Positions 50,457 through 59,050 of a stretch of 64,000 bases of DNA are shown here, in pieces. Position numbers and translations under genes: made by a program. The notes beneath the pieces were generated by a model, which was given only the letters and a program-made list of their open reading frames with translations, ran no database searches and had not been told where the DNA came from. The first letter of the stretch is position 1, and each line of letters begins with the position of its first letter. The stretch comes from Terrabacter terrigena (GTDB lineage: Bacteria; Actinomycetota; Actinomycetes; Actinomycetales; Dermatophilaceae). The stretch spans positions 1 to 64,000 of the forward strand of contig NZ_JBHTKH010000008.1 of NCBI RefSeq assembly GCF_042676085.1, written 5' to 3'.

Positions 50457-51625
50457 GCGAGGCGCACGCCCCGGGAGCCCGCGGCCCCGAGGGGACGATC
50501 CCGCTCGCCGTGCCCAACATCGGCGAGCTGGAGCGCCGCTACGTCACCGAGGCGGTCGAGTCGGGGTTCGTCTCGTCCGTCGGGCCGTTCGTCTCGGAGT
50601 TCGAGCGGCGCTTCGCCGAGCGCGTCGGGTCGAAACACGCGATCGCCTGCGCCACCGGCACCGCGGCCATCCACGTCGGGCTGCTGCTGCTCGGTGTCGA
50701 GCGCGACGACGACGTGGTCTGCTCCGACTTCACCTTCGTCGGGTCGGTCAACCCGATCGCGTACTGCGGCGCCCGGCCCGTGCTCGTCGACTCCGAGACG
50801 ACGACGTGGAACCTCGACCCGGCCCTGCTCGCCGCGGAGCTCGACCGGCGCGCGGTCGCGGGGGAGGCTCAGCCGAAGGTCGTCGAGATCGTCCACGTGC
50901 TCGGGCAGCCCGCCGACATGGAACCGCTCATGGACGCCTGCGACCGCCACGGCATACCCGTGCTCGAGGACGCCGCCGAGTCGCTCGGCGCCACGTGGTC
51001 GACGGGGCGCTACGCCGGCCGTCACACGGGCACGGTGGGCCGCATCGGCTGCTTCTCGTTCAACGGGAACAAGATCGCGACCACCGGCGGCGGCGGCATG
51101 GTCGTCACGGACGACGACGACCTCGCCGCCCGCGCCCGCCACCTGACCACCCAGGCGAAGGTGCCCGACGTGGGCTACCTCCACGACGAGGTGGGCTACA
51201 ACTACCGCCTGACCAACCTGGCGGCCGGCCTCGGCCTCGCCCAGCTGGAGCGGCTCGACGAGTTCGTGGCGGCCAAGCACCGTGTCGCCGCGCGCTACGA
51301 CGCGGCGTTCGCCGACCTGCCGCTCGTGCTGCCGCCGCGCGTCGACGGGCTCGACGCGACGTACTGGCTCTACTCGGTGCTCGTTCCCGAGGGCGACGGT
51401 CGCGGCCGCGACGACTTCCTGGCGCACCTGCAGGCGCGCGGGGTGGGCGCGCGGGCCCTGTGGCGGCCGTTGCATGCGCAGCCGCCGTTCCTGGGTGCGC
51501 CCGTGCTCGGTGGGGCCGTCGGCGAAGGCCTGTTCGGTCGTGGCCTGTCGCTTCCGTGCGCGACAGAGCTGACCGACGCCGACCAGGATCGCGTCATCGA
51601 GGCCGTGCGCTCGTTCTTCACCTGA
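50453..51625 (+). CDS. DegT/DnrJ/EryC1 family aminotransferase, LegC-like
   Basis: 390 aa PLP enzyme. Cofactor-binding residues are in ATGTAAIHVGL and EDAAESLGAT, and the Schiff-base lysine is in FSFNGNKIATTGGGG. The late NYRLTNLAAGLGLAQLERL is standard. It would aminate C4 of the 4-keto sugar produced by the LegB-like dehydratase encoded just upstream, with which it overlaps. The N-terminal IPLAVPNIGELERRYVTEAV matches LegC-type members. Confidence 0.9.
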   Translation: MSEAHAPGARGPEGTIPLAVPNIGELERRYVTEAVESGFVSSVGPFVSEFERRFAERVGSKHAIACATGTAAIHVGLLLLGVERDDDVVCSDFTFVGSVNPIAYCGARPVLVDSETTTWNLDPALLAAELDRRAVAGEAQPKVVEIVHVLGQPADMEPLMDACDRHGIPVLEDAAESLGATWSTGRYAGRHTGTVGRIGCFSFNGNKIATTGGGGMVVTDDDDLAARARHLTTQAKVPDVGYLHDEVGYNYRLTNLAAGLGLAQLERLDEFVAAKHRVAARYDAAFADLPLVLPPRVDGLDATYWLYSVLVPEGDGRGRDDFLAHLQARGVGARALWRPLHAQPPFLGAPVLGGAVGEGLFGRGLSLPCATELTDADQDRVIEAVRSFFT

Positions 51626-51667
51626 GGCGGCCCGTCGCGCTTGCCCGTGGTGGGGCAGGATGTCGTC

Positions 51668-53554
51668 GTGGAGATCGCCATCGGGCTGCTCGCCATCGCG
51701 GCCACCGTCCTCGGCGGAGCCTGGCTCGCCGACCGCCTCGAGCTGCCGGCACCGCTCGTGCTGATCGTCCTCGGCATCGCCGGGTCCTACCTGCCGTTCG
51801 TGCCCGAGGTCGCGCTGAGTCCCGACGTCGTGCTGCTCGGCATCCTGCCGCCCCTGCTGTATGCCGCCGCGATCCAGACGTCGCTCGTCGACTTCCGCAA
51901 CAACCGGGCCGTCATCCTCGGTCTCTCGGTCGGGCTCGTCCTCTTCACCGCCCTCGGTGTTGCGCTGTTCCTCGGAGCGGTGCTCGGCCTGAGTTTCGGT
52001 GTCGCCTTCGCGATCGGCGCGGTCGTCGCGCCGCCCGATGCGGTGGCCGCCACCGCGGTCGGTCGCCAGATCGGCCTGCCGCGGCGGCTCGTCACCATCC
52101 TGGAGGGCGAGTCGCTCGTCAACGACGCGACCGCCCTGGTCGCGCTCCGCACCGCGCTCGCCGCCGCAGGCGTGGCCTCCGGTGCGGTCGCCGGCGACGT
52201 GACCTTCGCCCGGGTCGTGGGCGACTTCCTCTGGGCCTCGCTCGGTGGCGCGGCCATCGGGGTCGTCGTGTCGCTCGTCGTCGTCGTGCTGCGCAAGCGC
52301 TTCTCGACCGAGCCGGCCTTCGACACGGTGCTCTCGTTCATGGTGCCGTTCGCGGCCTACGTGCCCGCAGAGGAGGTGCACGCCTCGGGCGTCATCTCCG
52401 TCGTCACCGCCGGGCTGATCCTCGGGCACAAGTCGCCGCGCACGCAGTCGGGCGCCTCACGGCTCAGCGAGCGGATCAACTGGGGCTCGATCCAGTTCCT
52501 CCTCGAGAACGCCGTGTTCCTGCTCATCGGGCTGCAGGTCTTCTACGTGGTCGAGAACGTCCGCAGCTCGGAGCTCTCGGTGGGCCGGATCACCTTCGCC
52601 GCCGTGGGCACCCTCGTCGCAGTACTGCTGCTGCGGCCGCTCTGGGTCTTCCCGTTCCGCTACCTGCGCACCCATGTCATGCGTGCCGAGGCCGAGGCGC
52701 CCTGGTCGCACACGGTGGTGCTGTCGTGGGCCGGGATGCGGGGTGTGGTGACGCTGGCGGCCGCGCTGCTGCTGCCCACCGGGACGCAGCATCGTGCCGT
52801 GCTCGTCCTCATCGCCGTCGTGGTGACCATCGGCACGCTGCTCGTCCAGGGCACGACGCTGCCGTGGGTCGCCCGTCGCCTGGGGGTGCGCGGACCCGAC
52901 CCACGCGAGGACGCGCTGCAGGCCGCGACCGTGCTGCAGGCGGCCACGCGGTCGGGGCTCGACGTGCTGGACCGGATGCCGGACGTCGACGAGTCCACGA
53001 AGGACATGCTGCGCGAGCGTGCGTCCGACCGGGTCAACCAGCTGTGGGAGCGGCTCGGGCCCCGGGGCCTCGACGGGGTCGAGACCCCCAGCACGCAGTA
53101 CCGGCGGGCGCGCATGCAGATGCTCACGGCCGAGCGCGAGGAGGTGCTCCGGCTGCGCGACGAGGGGCGTGCCGACGACGTGGTCCTCCGTGTCGTGCTC
53201 GGCGCCCTCGACCTCGAGGAGACGATGCTGGACCGGCTCGAGGACCAGGAGAGCCGACTTGCAGAAAGTGAGATGTTGCCCGTGGACACGATCGAAGCAC
53301 CCTGTGAGCACCTCGAGGAGATCGACGCCTGTGTCGAGCCCCGCACGCCCGAAGGATGCGAGGAGTGCCTGCGCAACGGAACGACCTGGGTGCACCTGCG
53401 CCTGTGCCTCGACTGCGGGCACGTCGGTTGCTGCGACTCCTCGGAGTTCAAGCACGCGACCGGGCACTTCCACGAGAGCTCGCACCCGGTCATGCGCTCG
53501 ATCGAGCCGGGGGAGTCGTGGCGGTGGTGCTTCGTCGACGAGGTCGTCGGCTGA
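51668..53554 (+). CDS. Na+/H+ antiporter with C-terminal UBP zinc finger
   Basis: 628 aa. Residues 1 to about 410 form a CPA1 (NhaP/NhaK type) antiporter with about 12 helices; the ion-site motif is in AIGAVVAPPDAVAATAV and ESLVNDATALVAL. A helical cytosolic linker follows, then a ZnF-UBP domain (about 546-628) with Cys/His ligands in CEHLEEIDAC, CEEC, CLDCGHVGCC, HATGHFHESSH. ZnF-UBP modules bind ubiquitin tails in eukaryotes; the bacterial ligand is unknown. GTG 51668 is six bases after CAGGAT; 51641 is an alternative start. Confidence 0.9.
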   Translation: MEIAIGLLAIAATVLGGAWLADRLELPAPLVLIVLGIAGSYLPFVPEVALSPDVVLLGILPPLLYAAAIQTSLVDFRNNRAVILGLSVGLVLFTALGVALFLGAVLGLSFGVAFAIGAVVAPPDAVAATAVGRQIGLPRRLVTILEGESLVNDATALVALRTALAAAGVASGAVAGDVTFARVVGDFLWASLGGAAIGVVVSLVVVVLRKRFSTEPAFDTVLSFMVPFAAYVPAEEVHASGVISVVTAGLILGHKSPRTQSGASRLSERINWGSIQFLLENAVFLLIGLQVFYVVENVRSSELSVGRITFAAVGTLVAVLLLRPLWVFPFRYLRTHVMRAEAEAPWSHTVVLSWAGMRGVVTLAAALLLPTGTQHRAVLVLIAVVVTIGTLLVQGTTLPWVARRLGVRGPDPREDALQAATVLQAATRSGLDVLDRMPDVDESTKDMLRERASDRVNQLWERLGPRGLDGVETPSTQYRRARMQMLTAEREEVLRLRDEGRADDVVLRVVLGALDLEETMLDRLEDQESRLAESEMLPVDTIEAPCEHLEEIDACVEPRTPEGCEECLRNGTTWVHLRLCLDCGHVGCCDSSEFKHATGHFHESSHPVMRSIEPGESWRWCFVDEVVG

Positions 53555-53573
53555 GACCTCTTGTCGCGCGGCC

Positions 53574-54617
53574 TCAGTCGAGGTGTTGCGTGATGGTGTG
53601 CGTGCCCTCGGCGGGGTCGTGCGCGACGGTCGTCGACGCGCCCTGGACGAGGGCGAGGAACGGCGCGACGTGGCCGCATTCGACGTCGGCGACGATCGGG
53701 AGACCCAGCATGCCGAGCGCCTCACGCACCGCGTCGTGCTGGGTGAAGCCGTCGGGCTCAGGCGTACTGGTGCGTGACACCAGGATGCCGTTGGCCGTGT
53801 CGAACCAGCCTCGCAGCCGCATGGCGTGCAGGGCCCGGCAGATGTCGTAGGACCCCCACTCCGCGATGTCGAGCAGGACGAGCAGACCTTCGGGGGCGTG
53901 CTGTGCAGCGAAGGCATTCGTGTCGGCGAAGCGGCCGCCGGCGAGGAAGCTCAGCGTCTCGACGCAGCCTCCGACGAGGCGCCCCTCGAGCGTCACGGAC
54001 TCGCCCTCGTGGCCGTGGTCGATGCGGGTCCACGTCCCCTGGCCCTCGAGCGTCATCGTCGAGACGGTCGGGTTGCCGGCGTAGTCGTCCCAGCCGCCGG
54101 AGCGGAAGCGCCCGGGCGAGTGCTGGTGCAGTGCGTCGCCCTCCGACGCGGCGGCGACGTCCACCCAGTGCAGGATGCCGTCCGGCAGCGTGTACGGCGT
54201 GTCCATGAGGTTCTGCCCGTGGATCGTCGCGACGCCCGTGGTGAGAGTGAACGGGGTGAGCCACGTCGAGGTGTCGGAGAAGCCGACGCACCACGTCGGC
54301 TCGGCCGCCGCGATCGCCTCGAGGTCGAGCAGGTCGAGCAGGTCGATCCCGGTCTCGCCGCCCCACGGCGGCACGACGGCCCTGATCGACGGGTCGAGGA
54401 GCATCGCCGTCAGCTCGGCGGCGCGGCCCTCGCGGGGCCCGCTCACCTGGGTCGGCGCGTGGTTGAACTCGCCGACCACGACCTCGAAGCCGCGGTCGCG
54501 GAGGCATTGGACGGCATACGCGAACCGCGCCCACAGGGCATCGCCGACGCCGGAGCTCGGCGACGTGATGCCGACGCGGTCACCGGGGCGCAGGGGAGCG
54601 GGGTAGCGGATCGGCAT
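53574..54617 (-). CDS. S66 family peptidase (LD-carboxypeptidase/MccF-like)
   Basis: 347 aa. The N-terminal LRPGDRVGITSPSSG, the catalytic Ser in VGFSDTSTWL and the C-terminal Glu/His region (VGGCVETLSFLAG, VECGHVAPFL) are S66 features. Members either trim muropeptides (LdcA) or detoxify microcin C-like nucleotidyl peptides (MccF). The 347-aa length and the GWDDY/WTRIDHG insert favour the MccF side, but this is not certain. No signal peptide, so cytosolic. An ATG at 54626 would add three residues. Confidence 0.87.
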   Translation of the reverse strand: MPIRYPAPLRPGDRVGITSPSSGVGDALWARFAYAVQCLRDRGFEVVVGEFNHAPTQVSGPREGRAAELTAMLLDPSIRAVVPPWGGETGIDLLDLLDLEAIAAAEPTWCVGFSDTSTWLTPFTLTTGVATIHGQNLMDTPYTLPDGILHWVDVAAASEGDALHQHSPGRFRSGGWDDYAGNPTVSTMTLEGQGTWTRIDHGHEGESVTLEGRLVGGCVETLSFLAGGRFADTNAFAAQHAPEGLLVLLDIAEWGSYDICRALHAMRLRGWFDTANGILVSRTSTPEPDGFTQHDAVREALGMLGLPIVADVECGHVAPFLALVQGASTTVAHDPAEGTHTITQHLD

Positions 54618-54670
54618 GGCCGACATCGTGCCAGCCGTGCCGATCCGCCACACCTCGGTTGTCGTCCGTT

Positions 54671-55987
54671 TCAGGCCTTGGCGGCGGTGAACCCCTGCTC
54701 GAGGTCAGCGATGATGTCGTCGATGTTCTCGATGCCGACCGACAGGCGCACGAGCCCGGGCGTCACACCGGCTGCCAGGCGGTCCTCCTCGGGGCCCTGC
54801 GAGTGCGTCGTCGAGGCCGGGTGGATGACGAGCGAGCGCACGTCGCCGATGTTCGCCACGTGGCTGTGCAGCGTCAGCGCCTCGACGAACCTCTTGCCGG
54901 CCTCGAGGCCGCCGACGATCTCGAACGACAGCACGGCGCCGGCCCCGCGAGGCGCGTACTTCTCGGCGGTGGCGCGGGAGGGGCTGTCGGGTAGGGACGC
55001 CCACACGACGCGCTCGACCTGCTCGTGTCCCTGGAGGTAGGCCGCCACCTTGTGGGCGTTCTCGAGGTGGCGCTCGATGCGCAGCGACAGCGTCTCGAGA
55101 CCCTGGGCGATGAGGAACGCGTTGAACGGCGCCGCCGCCGGGCCGAGGTCGCGCAGCAGCTGCACGCGCGCCTTGAGGATGTAGGCGAGGTTGGCGCCGA
55201 GGGGGCTGCCGACCCCGAGGTCACGCGCGAAGACGAGACCGTGGTAGCTCTCCTCGGGGGTGTTGTAGTTCGGGAACTTCTCCGGGTCCTCGGCGTAGTC
55301 GAACCGCCCTGCGTCGACAATGACGCCCGCGATGGACGTGCCGTGACCACCGAGGTACTTCGTCGCGGAGTGCACGACGACGTCGGCCCCCCACTCGATC
55401 GGGCGGATGACGTACGGCGTCGCGATGGTGTTGTCGACGACGAGCGGCACGCCGACCTCGTGGGCGAGGCCCGCCACGGCCTCGATGTCCAGCACCTCGG
55501 CCTTCGGGTTGGCGATGGTCTCACCGAAGAAGGCCTTGGTGTTGGGGCGCACGGCCGCTCGCCACGACTCGACCGAGGTCGGGTCCTCGACGAAGCTCAC
55601 CTGGACGCCGAGCTTCGGAAGGGTGAACTTGAGGAGGTTGACGGTGCCGCCGTAGAGGCTGGGCGACGCGACGATGTGGTCGCCGGCCTCGGCGATGTTG
55701 AGCAGTGCGAGGGTCGTGGCGGACTGGCCCGACGCGACGAGGAGCGCGCCCACTCCGCCCTCGAGCGCGGCGATGCGCTGCTCGACGACGTCGGTCGTCG
55801 GGTTCATGATGCGCGTGTAGATGTTGCCGAACTCCCTGAGCCCGAACAGGTTTGCCGCGTGGTCGGTGTCGTTGAAGACGTAGCTCGTCGTCTGGTAGAT
55901 CGGCAGGGCGCGCGCACCCGTGGCGCTGTCGGCGCTCTGGCCGGCATGGATCTGCTTGGTCTCGAAGGACCAGTTCGGATCGGTCAT
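54671..55987 (-). CDS. metY: O-acetylhomoserine aminocarboxypropyltransferase
   Basis: 438 aa Cys/Met-metabolism PLP enzyme that joins sulfide (or methanethiol) to O-acetylhomoserine to give homocysteine (or methionine). The Schiff-base Lys lies in VVHSATKYLGGHG; YQTTSYVFNDTDHAA, YTRIMNPTTDVVE and NTIATPYVIRPIEWGAD are typical. The family length is normal. It is preceded by a SAM-IV riboswitch, so its expression should fall when SAM is high. AGAGGA is six bases before the ATG. Confidence 0.96.
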   Translation of the reverse strand: MTDPNWSFETKQIHAGQSADSATGARALPIYQTTSYVFNDTDHAANLFGLREFGNIYTRIMNPTTDVVEQRIAALEGGVGALLVASGQSATTLALLNIAEAGDHIVASPSLYGGTVNLLKFTLPKLGVQVSFVEDPTSVESWRAAVRPNTKAFFGETIANPKAEVLDIEAVAGLAHEVGVPLVVDNTIATPYVIRPIEWGADVVVHSATKYLGGHGTSIAGVIVDAGRFDYAEDPEKFPNYNTPEESYHGLVFARDLGVGSPLGANLAYILKARVQLLRDLGPAAAPFNAFLIAQGLETLSLRIERHLENAHKVAAYLQGHEQVERVVWASLPDSPSRATAEKYAPRGAGAVLSFEIVGGLEAGKRFVEALTLHSHVANIGDVRSLVIHPASTTHSQGPEEDRLAAGVTPGLVRLSVGIENIDDIIADLEQGFTAAKA

Positions 55988-56111
55988 CTGTCGTCCTCTT
56001 CATGAGTCGTGTCGATGACCGGCCCGTGAGCGGGGATCGGGCCGGCGCACCGACGGGTCGGTGCGGGAGAGGAGCTCTCCGCGCTTGCCCGAGCGCCGGC
56101 TGGCGTCGACG

Positions 56112-56196
56112 GGCCAGGTCCTCACCCGGGGCACCCCGCCGCGGTGGGAGGGTTGCCGGCCAGCGAGCCGGGGCTTGGCGCTGGCACTCATGACCT
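56112..56196 (-). ncRNA. SAM-IV riboswitch
   Basis: Read on the minus strand, the segment carries the conserved SAM-IV core: GGTCATGAGTGCCAGCG, then AAGCCCCGGCTCGCTGG, CCGGCAACCCTCC, CCGCGGCGGGGTGCC and CCGGGTGAGGACC. The aptamer lies immediately downstream of its promoter and 125 bases upstream of metY, a standard target. Its 3' side contains alternative hairpins around the metY Shine-Dalgarno sequence but no clear intrinsic terminator, so control of translation is likely. Confidence 0.93.
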
Positions 56197-56203
56197 GCTT
56201 GCG

Positions 56204-56209
56204 AGTCTA
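56204..56209 (-). promoter_or_regulatory. -10 box TAGACT for riboswitch-metY
   Basis: TAGACT on the minus strand places the transcription start at about 56197, at the first base of the aptamer. Confidence 0.65.
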
Positions 56210-56341
56210 CGTATGCGTGTCCGGCAGATGGGAGCGCGTGTCCTCATCGTGGACGGAGCCGTCAGCCTGTTGGTCGAGGTCATCGGGTTGGCGAATGGAC
56301 TGCTCTGTCGGGCAGTCGAATTGGCTGTCCATGGATAAAGT

Positions 56342-56680
56342 CAATGCCTTCCGACTCGTTCGAACGCCTCCGACACCGGCTGCGAGCTGCCCGGGCACGG
56401 CTGGGTCACCGCCGCCCACGCCCGCGAGCACGTCCGCGCGGTCGACGGCACCTGCCGCGGCCCCGACTGCCACGTCCCCGCCACCCGCTGCGACCTCGAC
56501 CACGAGACCCCCGGGCCTGTGGGCGAGACGTCCGTGACGAACGTCTTCGCCAAGCACCGGCTGCACCACAACCTCAGGACCCACCGCATCTGCACCAGCA
56601 CCCAGATCGCGCACGACGGCGGGAGGGCGGGGTGGTCCGGAGGTCGCTCGAACCGTGTCCGGTCGACCGCGGACGGCTGA
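56342..56680 (+). pseudogene. remnant of DUF222/13E12-type HNH endonuclease gene
   Basis: Frame +2 from 56342 reads without a start codon to TGA at 56678-56680 and contains ELPGHGWVTAAHAREHVR joined directly to GTCRGPDCHVPATRCDLDH and FAKHRLHHNLRTH, then a weakened C-terminus. This is the C-terminal HNH module (paired CxxC-like ligands, DLDH, HH) of the DUF222/13E12 repeat family with the N-terminal domain and part of the middle missing. The preceding 80 bases (56260-56345) are clearly lower in GC. It appears to be a decayed copy left by an old insertion. Confidence 0.75.
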
Positions 56681-56727
56681 GTCGTGGCGTCGATCACTAG
56701 GACGTCCTACTAATCCGAACCGGCGAG

Positions 56728-56733
56728 TAGGAT
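56728..56733 (+). promoter_or_regulatory. -10 box TAGGAT, leaderless fadE mRNA
   Basis: TAGGAT ends six bases before the GTG at 56740. Confidence 0.65.
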
Positions 56734-56739
56734 CGCGCC

Positions 56740-57903
56740 GTGAGCACGAATGCCGACTTCGACCTGTACCGGACCAGCGAGGACCACGAGGCCCTGAGGG
56801 AGGCGATCCGGGCGATCGCCGAGGACAAGATCGCCCCCTACGCCGCCTCCGTCGACGCGGAGGCCCGCTACCCGCAGGAGGCGCACGACGCACTCGTCGC
56901 GTCCGACTTCTTCGCGCCGCACGTGCCCGAGCAGTACGACGGCATGGGCGCCGACGCGCTGGCCACGTGCATCGTCATCGAGGAGGTCGCCCGCGTCGAC
57001 GCGTCCGCCTCGCTCATCCCGGCCGTCAACAAGCTCGGTTCGCTGCCACTCATCCTCGACGGCAGTGACGACGTGAAGTCTCGCTACCTGCCGCCGCTCG
57101 CCAAGGGCGAGACGACCTTCTCCTACGGACTGTCGGAGCGCGAGGCCGGCTCCGACACCGCGGCGATGAAGTGCCGCGCACGTCAGGACGGTGACGACTG
57201 GGTGCTGAACGGCCAGAAGTCGTGGATCACCAACGCCGGCGTCTCCGAGTACTACACGGTGCTGGCCGTCACCGACCCCGACGGCCCCCGCGGCGGCAAC
57301 GTCACTGCCTTCGTCGTCGAGAAGTCCGACGAGGGTTTCACCTTCGGCGAGAAGGAGCGCAAGCTCGGCATCAAGGGCAGCCCGACGCGCGAGCTGCACT
57401 TCGACAACGTGCGCATCCCCGGCGACCGCGTCGTCGGTCAGGTCGGCGACGGCCTCAAGATCGCGCTGCGCACCCTCGACCACACCCGTGTGACGATCGG
57501 CGCCCAGGCGGTCGGCATCGCGCAGGGCGCGCTCGACCAGGCCCTCGCGTACGTCAAGGAGCGCAAGCAGTTCGGCAAGCGGATCGCCGACTTCCAGGGC
57601 ATCCAGTTCATGCTGGCCGACATGGCGATGGAGCTCGAGGCCGCACGCCAGATGGTCTACGTCGCGGCCGCGAAGTCCGAGCGTGGTGACAAGGACCTCT
57701 CGTTCTTCGGCGCGGCCGCCAAGTGCTACGCCTCCGACACCGCCATGAAGATCACGACGGACGCCGTGCAGCTGCTCGGCGGCGCCGGCTACACCAGCGA
57801 CTTCCCGCTCGAGCGGATGATGCGCGACGCGAAGATCACCCAGATCTACGAGGGCACCAACCAGGTGCAGCGCATCGTCATGGCACGCCAGCTCCTCAAG
57901 TAG
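56740..57903 (+). CDS. acyl-CoA dehydrogenase (FadE25-like)
   Basis: 387 aa FAD enzyme of beta-oxidation. GLSEREAGSDTAAM, WITNAGVSEYYTVLA, GKRIADFQGIQFMLADMAM and GGAGYTSDFPLERMMRDAKI are conserved, and the catalytic Glu is in QIYEGTNQVQRIVMARQLL. In mycobacteria fadE25 lies beside purE/purK; here the legionaminic acid island and several other genes separate them. Transcribed alone. Confidence 0.94.
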   Translation: MSTNADFDLYRTSEDHEALREAIRAIAEDKIAPYAASVDAEARYPQEAHDALVASDFFAPHVPEQYDGMGADALATCIVIEEVARVDASASLIPAVNKLGSLPLILDGSDDVKSRYLPPLAKGETTFSYGLSEREAGSDTAAMKCRARQDGDDWVLNGQKSWITNAGVSEYYTVLAVTDPDGPRGGNVTAFVVEKSDEGFTFGEKERKLGIKGSPTRELHFDNVRIPGDRVVGQVGDGLKIALRTLDHTRVTIGAQAVGIAQGALDQALAYVKERKQFGKRIADFQGIQFMLADMAMELEAARQMVYVAAAKSERGDKDLSFFGAAAKCYASDTAMKITTDAVQLLGGAGYTSDFPLERMMRDAKITQIYEGTNQVQRIVMARQLLK

Positions 57904-57923
57904 GAACATCCGGCCGCAGGACT

Positions 57924-57965
57924 CACGGCGGGCCCTCACATCTCTCCCAGCGACTTTCCGCCGTG
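57924..57965 (+). terminator. possible terminator after fadE
   Basis: CACGGCGG and CCGCCGTG form an 8-bp stem around a 26-base loop shortly after the fadE stop. The large loop makes this uncertain. Confidence 0.35.
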
Positions 57966-58063
57966 GCAGGGATAGGTTCTCGGGGCGGTAGGCTGGCTCG
58001 GCCCGGTGCGGGTCGCGATCGCCTGCTCCACCTCATCGACCCGAACGAGAAGGATCCGTACGC

Positions 58064-59050
58064 GTGGACCCAACACCTCCGGTCAGCGTCATCATGCCGC
58101 TGCTCAACGAGGAGAGGCACCTGGAGGACGCCGTCGCCGCGGTCGTCGCCCAGGACTACCCCGGACAGATCCAGGTCGTGCTCGCCGTCGGCCCCGGCCA
58201 CGACGACACCCTCGGTGTGGCCCGGCGTCTCGCAGAGCGTGACGCACGCATCACCGTCGTCGAGAACCCGTCGGGCCGCACGCCTGAGGCGCTGAACCTC
58301 GCGGTGGCGGCGGCGGAGCACGACATCGTCGTGCGCGTCGACGGCCACGGTTTCCTGAGCGAGGGCTACATCGAGCGTGCCGTCCGTGTCATGGGCGAGA
58401 CGGGGGCCGCCAACGTGGGCGGCATCATGCACGCCACCGGCGTCACCGACTTCGAGAAGGCCGTGGCCACCGCCATGACGTCGCCGCTCGGCGTGGGCGG
58501 CGCCCGCTTCCACACCGGTGGCGAGGCCGGGCCGGCCGACACCGTCTACCTGGGCGTCTTCCGCCGTGAGTGGTTGACGAAGGCCGGCGGCTACGACCCC
58601 CGCTTCACCCGCGCCCAGGACTGGGAGCTGAACTACCGCATCCGCCAGGCCGGCGGTCTCGTCTGGTTCGACCCGACCCTCACGGTCGAGTACCGCCCGC
58701 GCCCGAGCCTGCGCGCCCTCAGCCGCCAGTACCGCGACTACGGCCGCTGGCGCCGCGTCGTCGCGACCCGGCACAGGGGTTCGATCAACGCCCGCTACCT
58801 CGCCCCGCCCACCGCGCTCGTCGCGGTGGCCGCCGGTGTCGTCGGTGGCCTGGTCTGGCGGCCGCTCTGGGCCATCCCGGCCGGGTATGCCGCCGGGGTC
58901 GGTGTCGGGGGAGTGGCCATCGCGCGTGGCGAGGGCGCGAAGGTTGCGCTCCGGGTCCCCGCGGTGCTCGCGACGATGCACATGAGCTGGGGCTGGGGCT
59001 TCCTCACCAGCAGGCCGGACCAGCTGGTCCCCGAAGGAGACGAGTTCTGA
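58064..59050 (+). CDS. family 2 glycosyltransferase (ExoA-like)
   Basis: 328 aa. A GT-A domain with VSVIMPLLNEERHLEDAV, the metal-binding DxD-like RVDGHG, and TRAQDWELNYRIRQAGG (ED/E-type catalytic region) covers residues 1 to about 240; two hydrophobic segments (about 250-285) anchor it to the membrane. It resembles succinoglycan ExoA-type enzymes. First gene of an operon with the ABC exporter, whose permease gene shares its stop (TGATG). Two possible -10 boxes, TAGGTT (57973-57978) and TAGGCT (57989-57994), lie in the 160-base upstream gap. Confidence 0.88.
   Translation: MDPTPPVSVIMPLLNEERHLEDAVAAVVAQDYPGQIQVVLAVGPGHDDTLGVARRLAERDARITVVENPSGRTPEALNLAVAAAEHDIVVRVDGHGFLSEGYIERAVRVMGETGAANVGGIMHATGVTDFEKAVATAMTSPLGVGGARFHTGGEAGPADTVYLGVFRREWLTKAGGYDPRFTRAQDWELNYRIRQAGGLVWFDPTLTVEYRPRPSLRALSRQYRDYGRWRRVVATRHRGSINARYLAPPTALVAVAAGVVGGLVWRPLWAIPAGYAAGVGVGGVAIARGEGAKVALRVPAVLATMHMSWGWGFLTSRPDQLVPEGDEF

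Noticed and set aside
56000..56193. Two small open frames, one on each strand, upstream of metY
   Set aside because: They overlap the SAM-IV riboswitch and its leader; the conserved sequence there is RNA structure, not protein.
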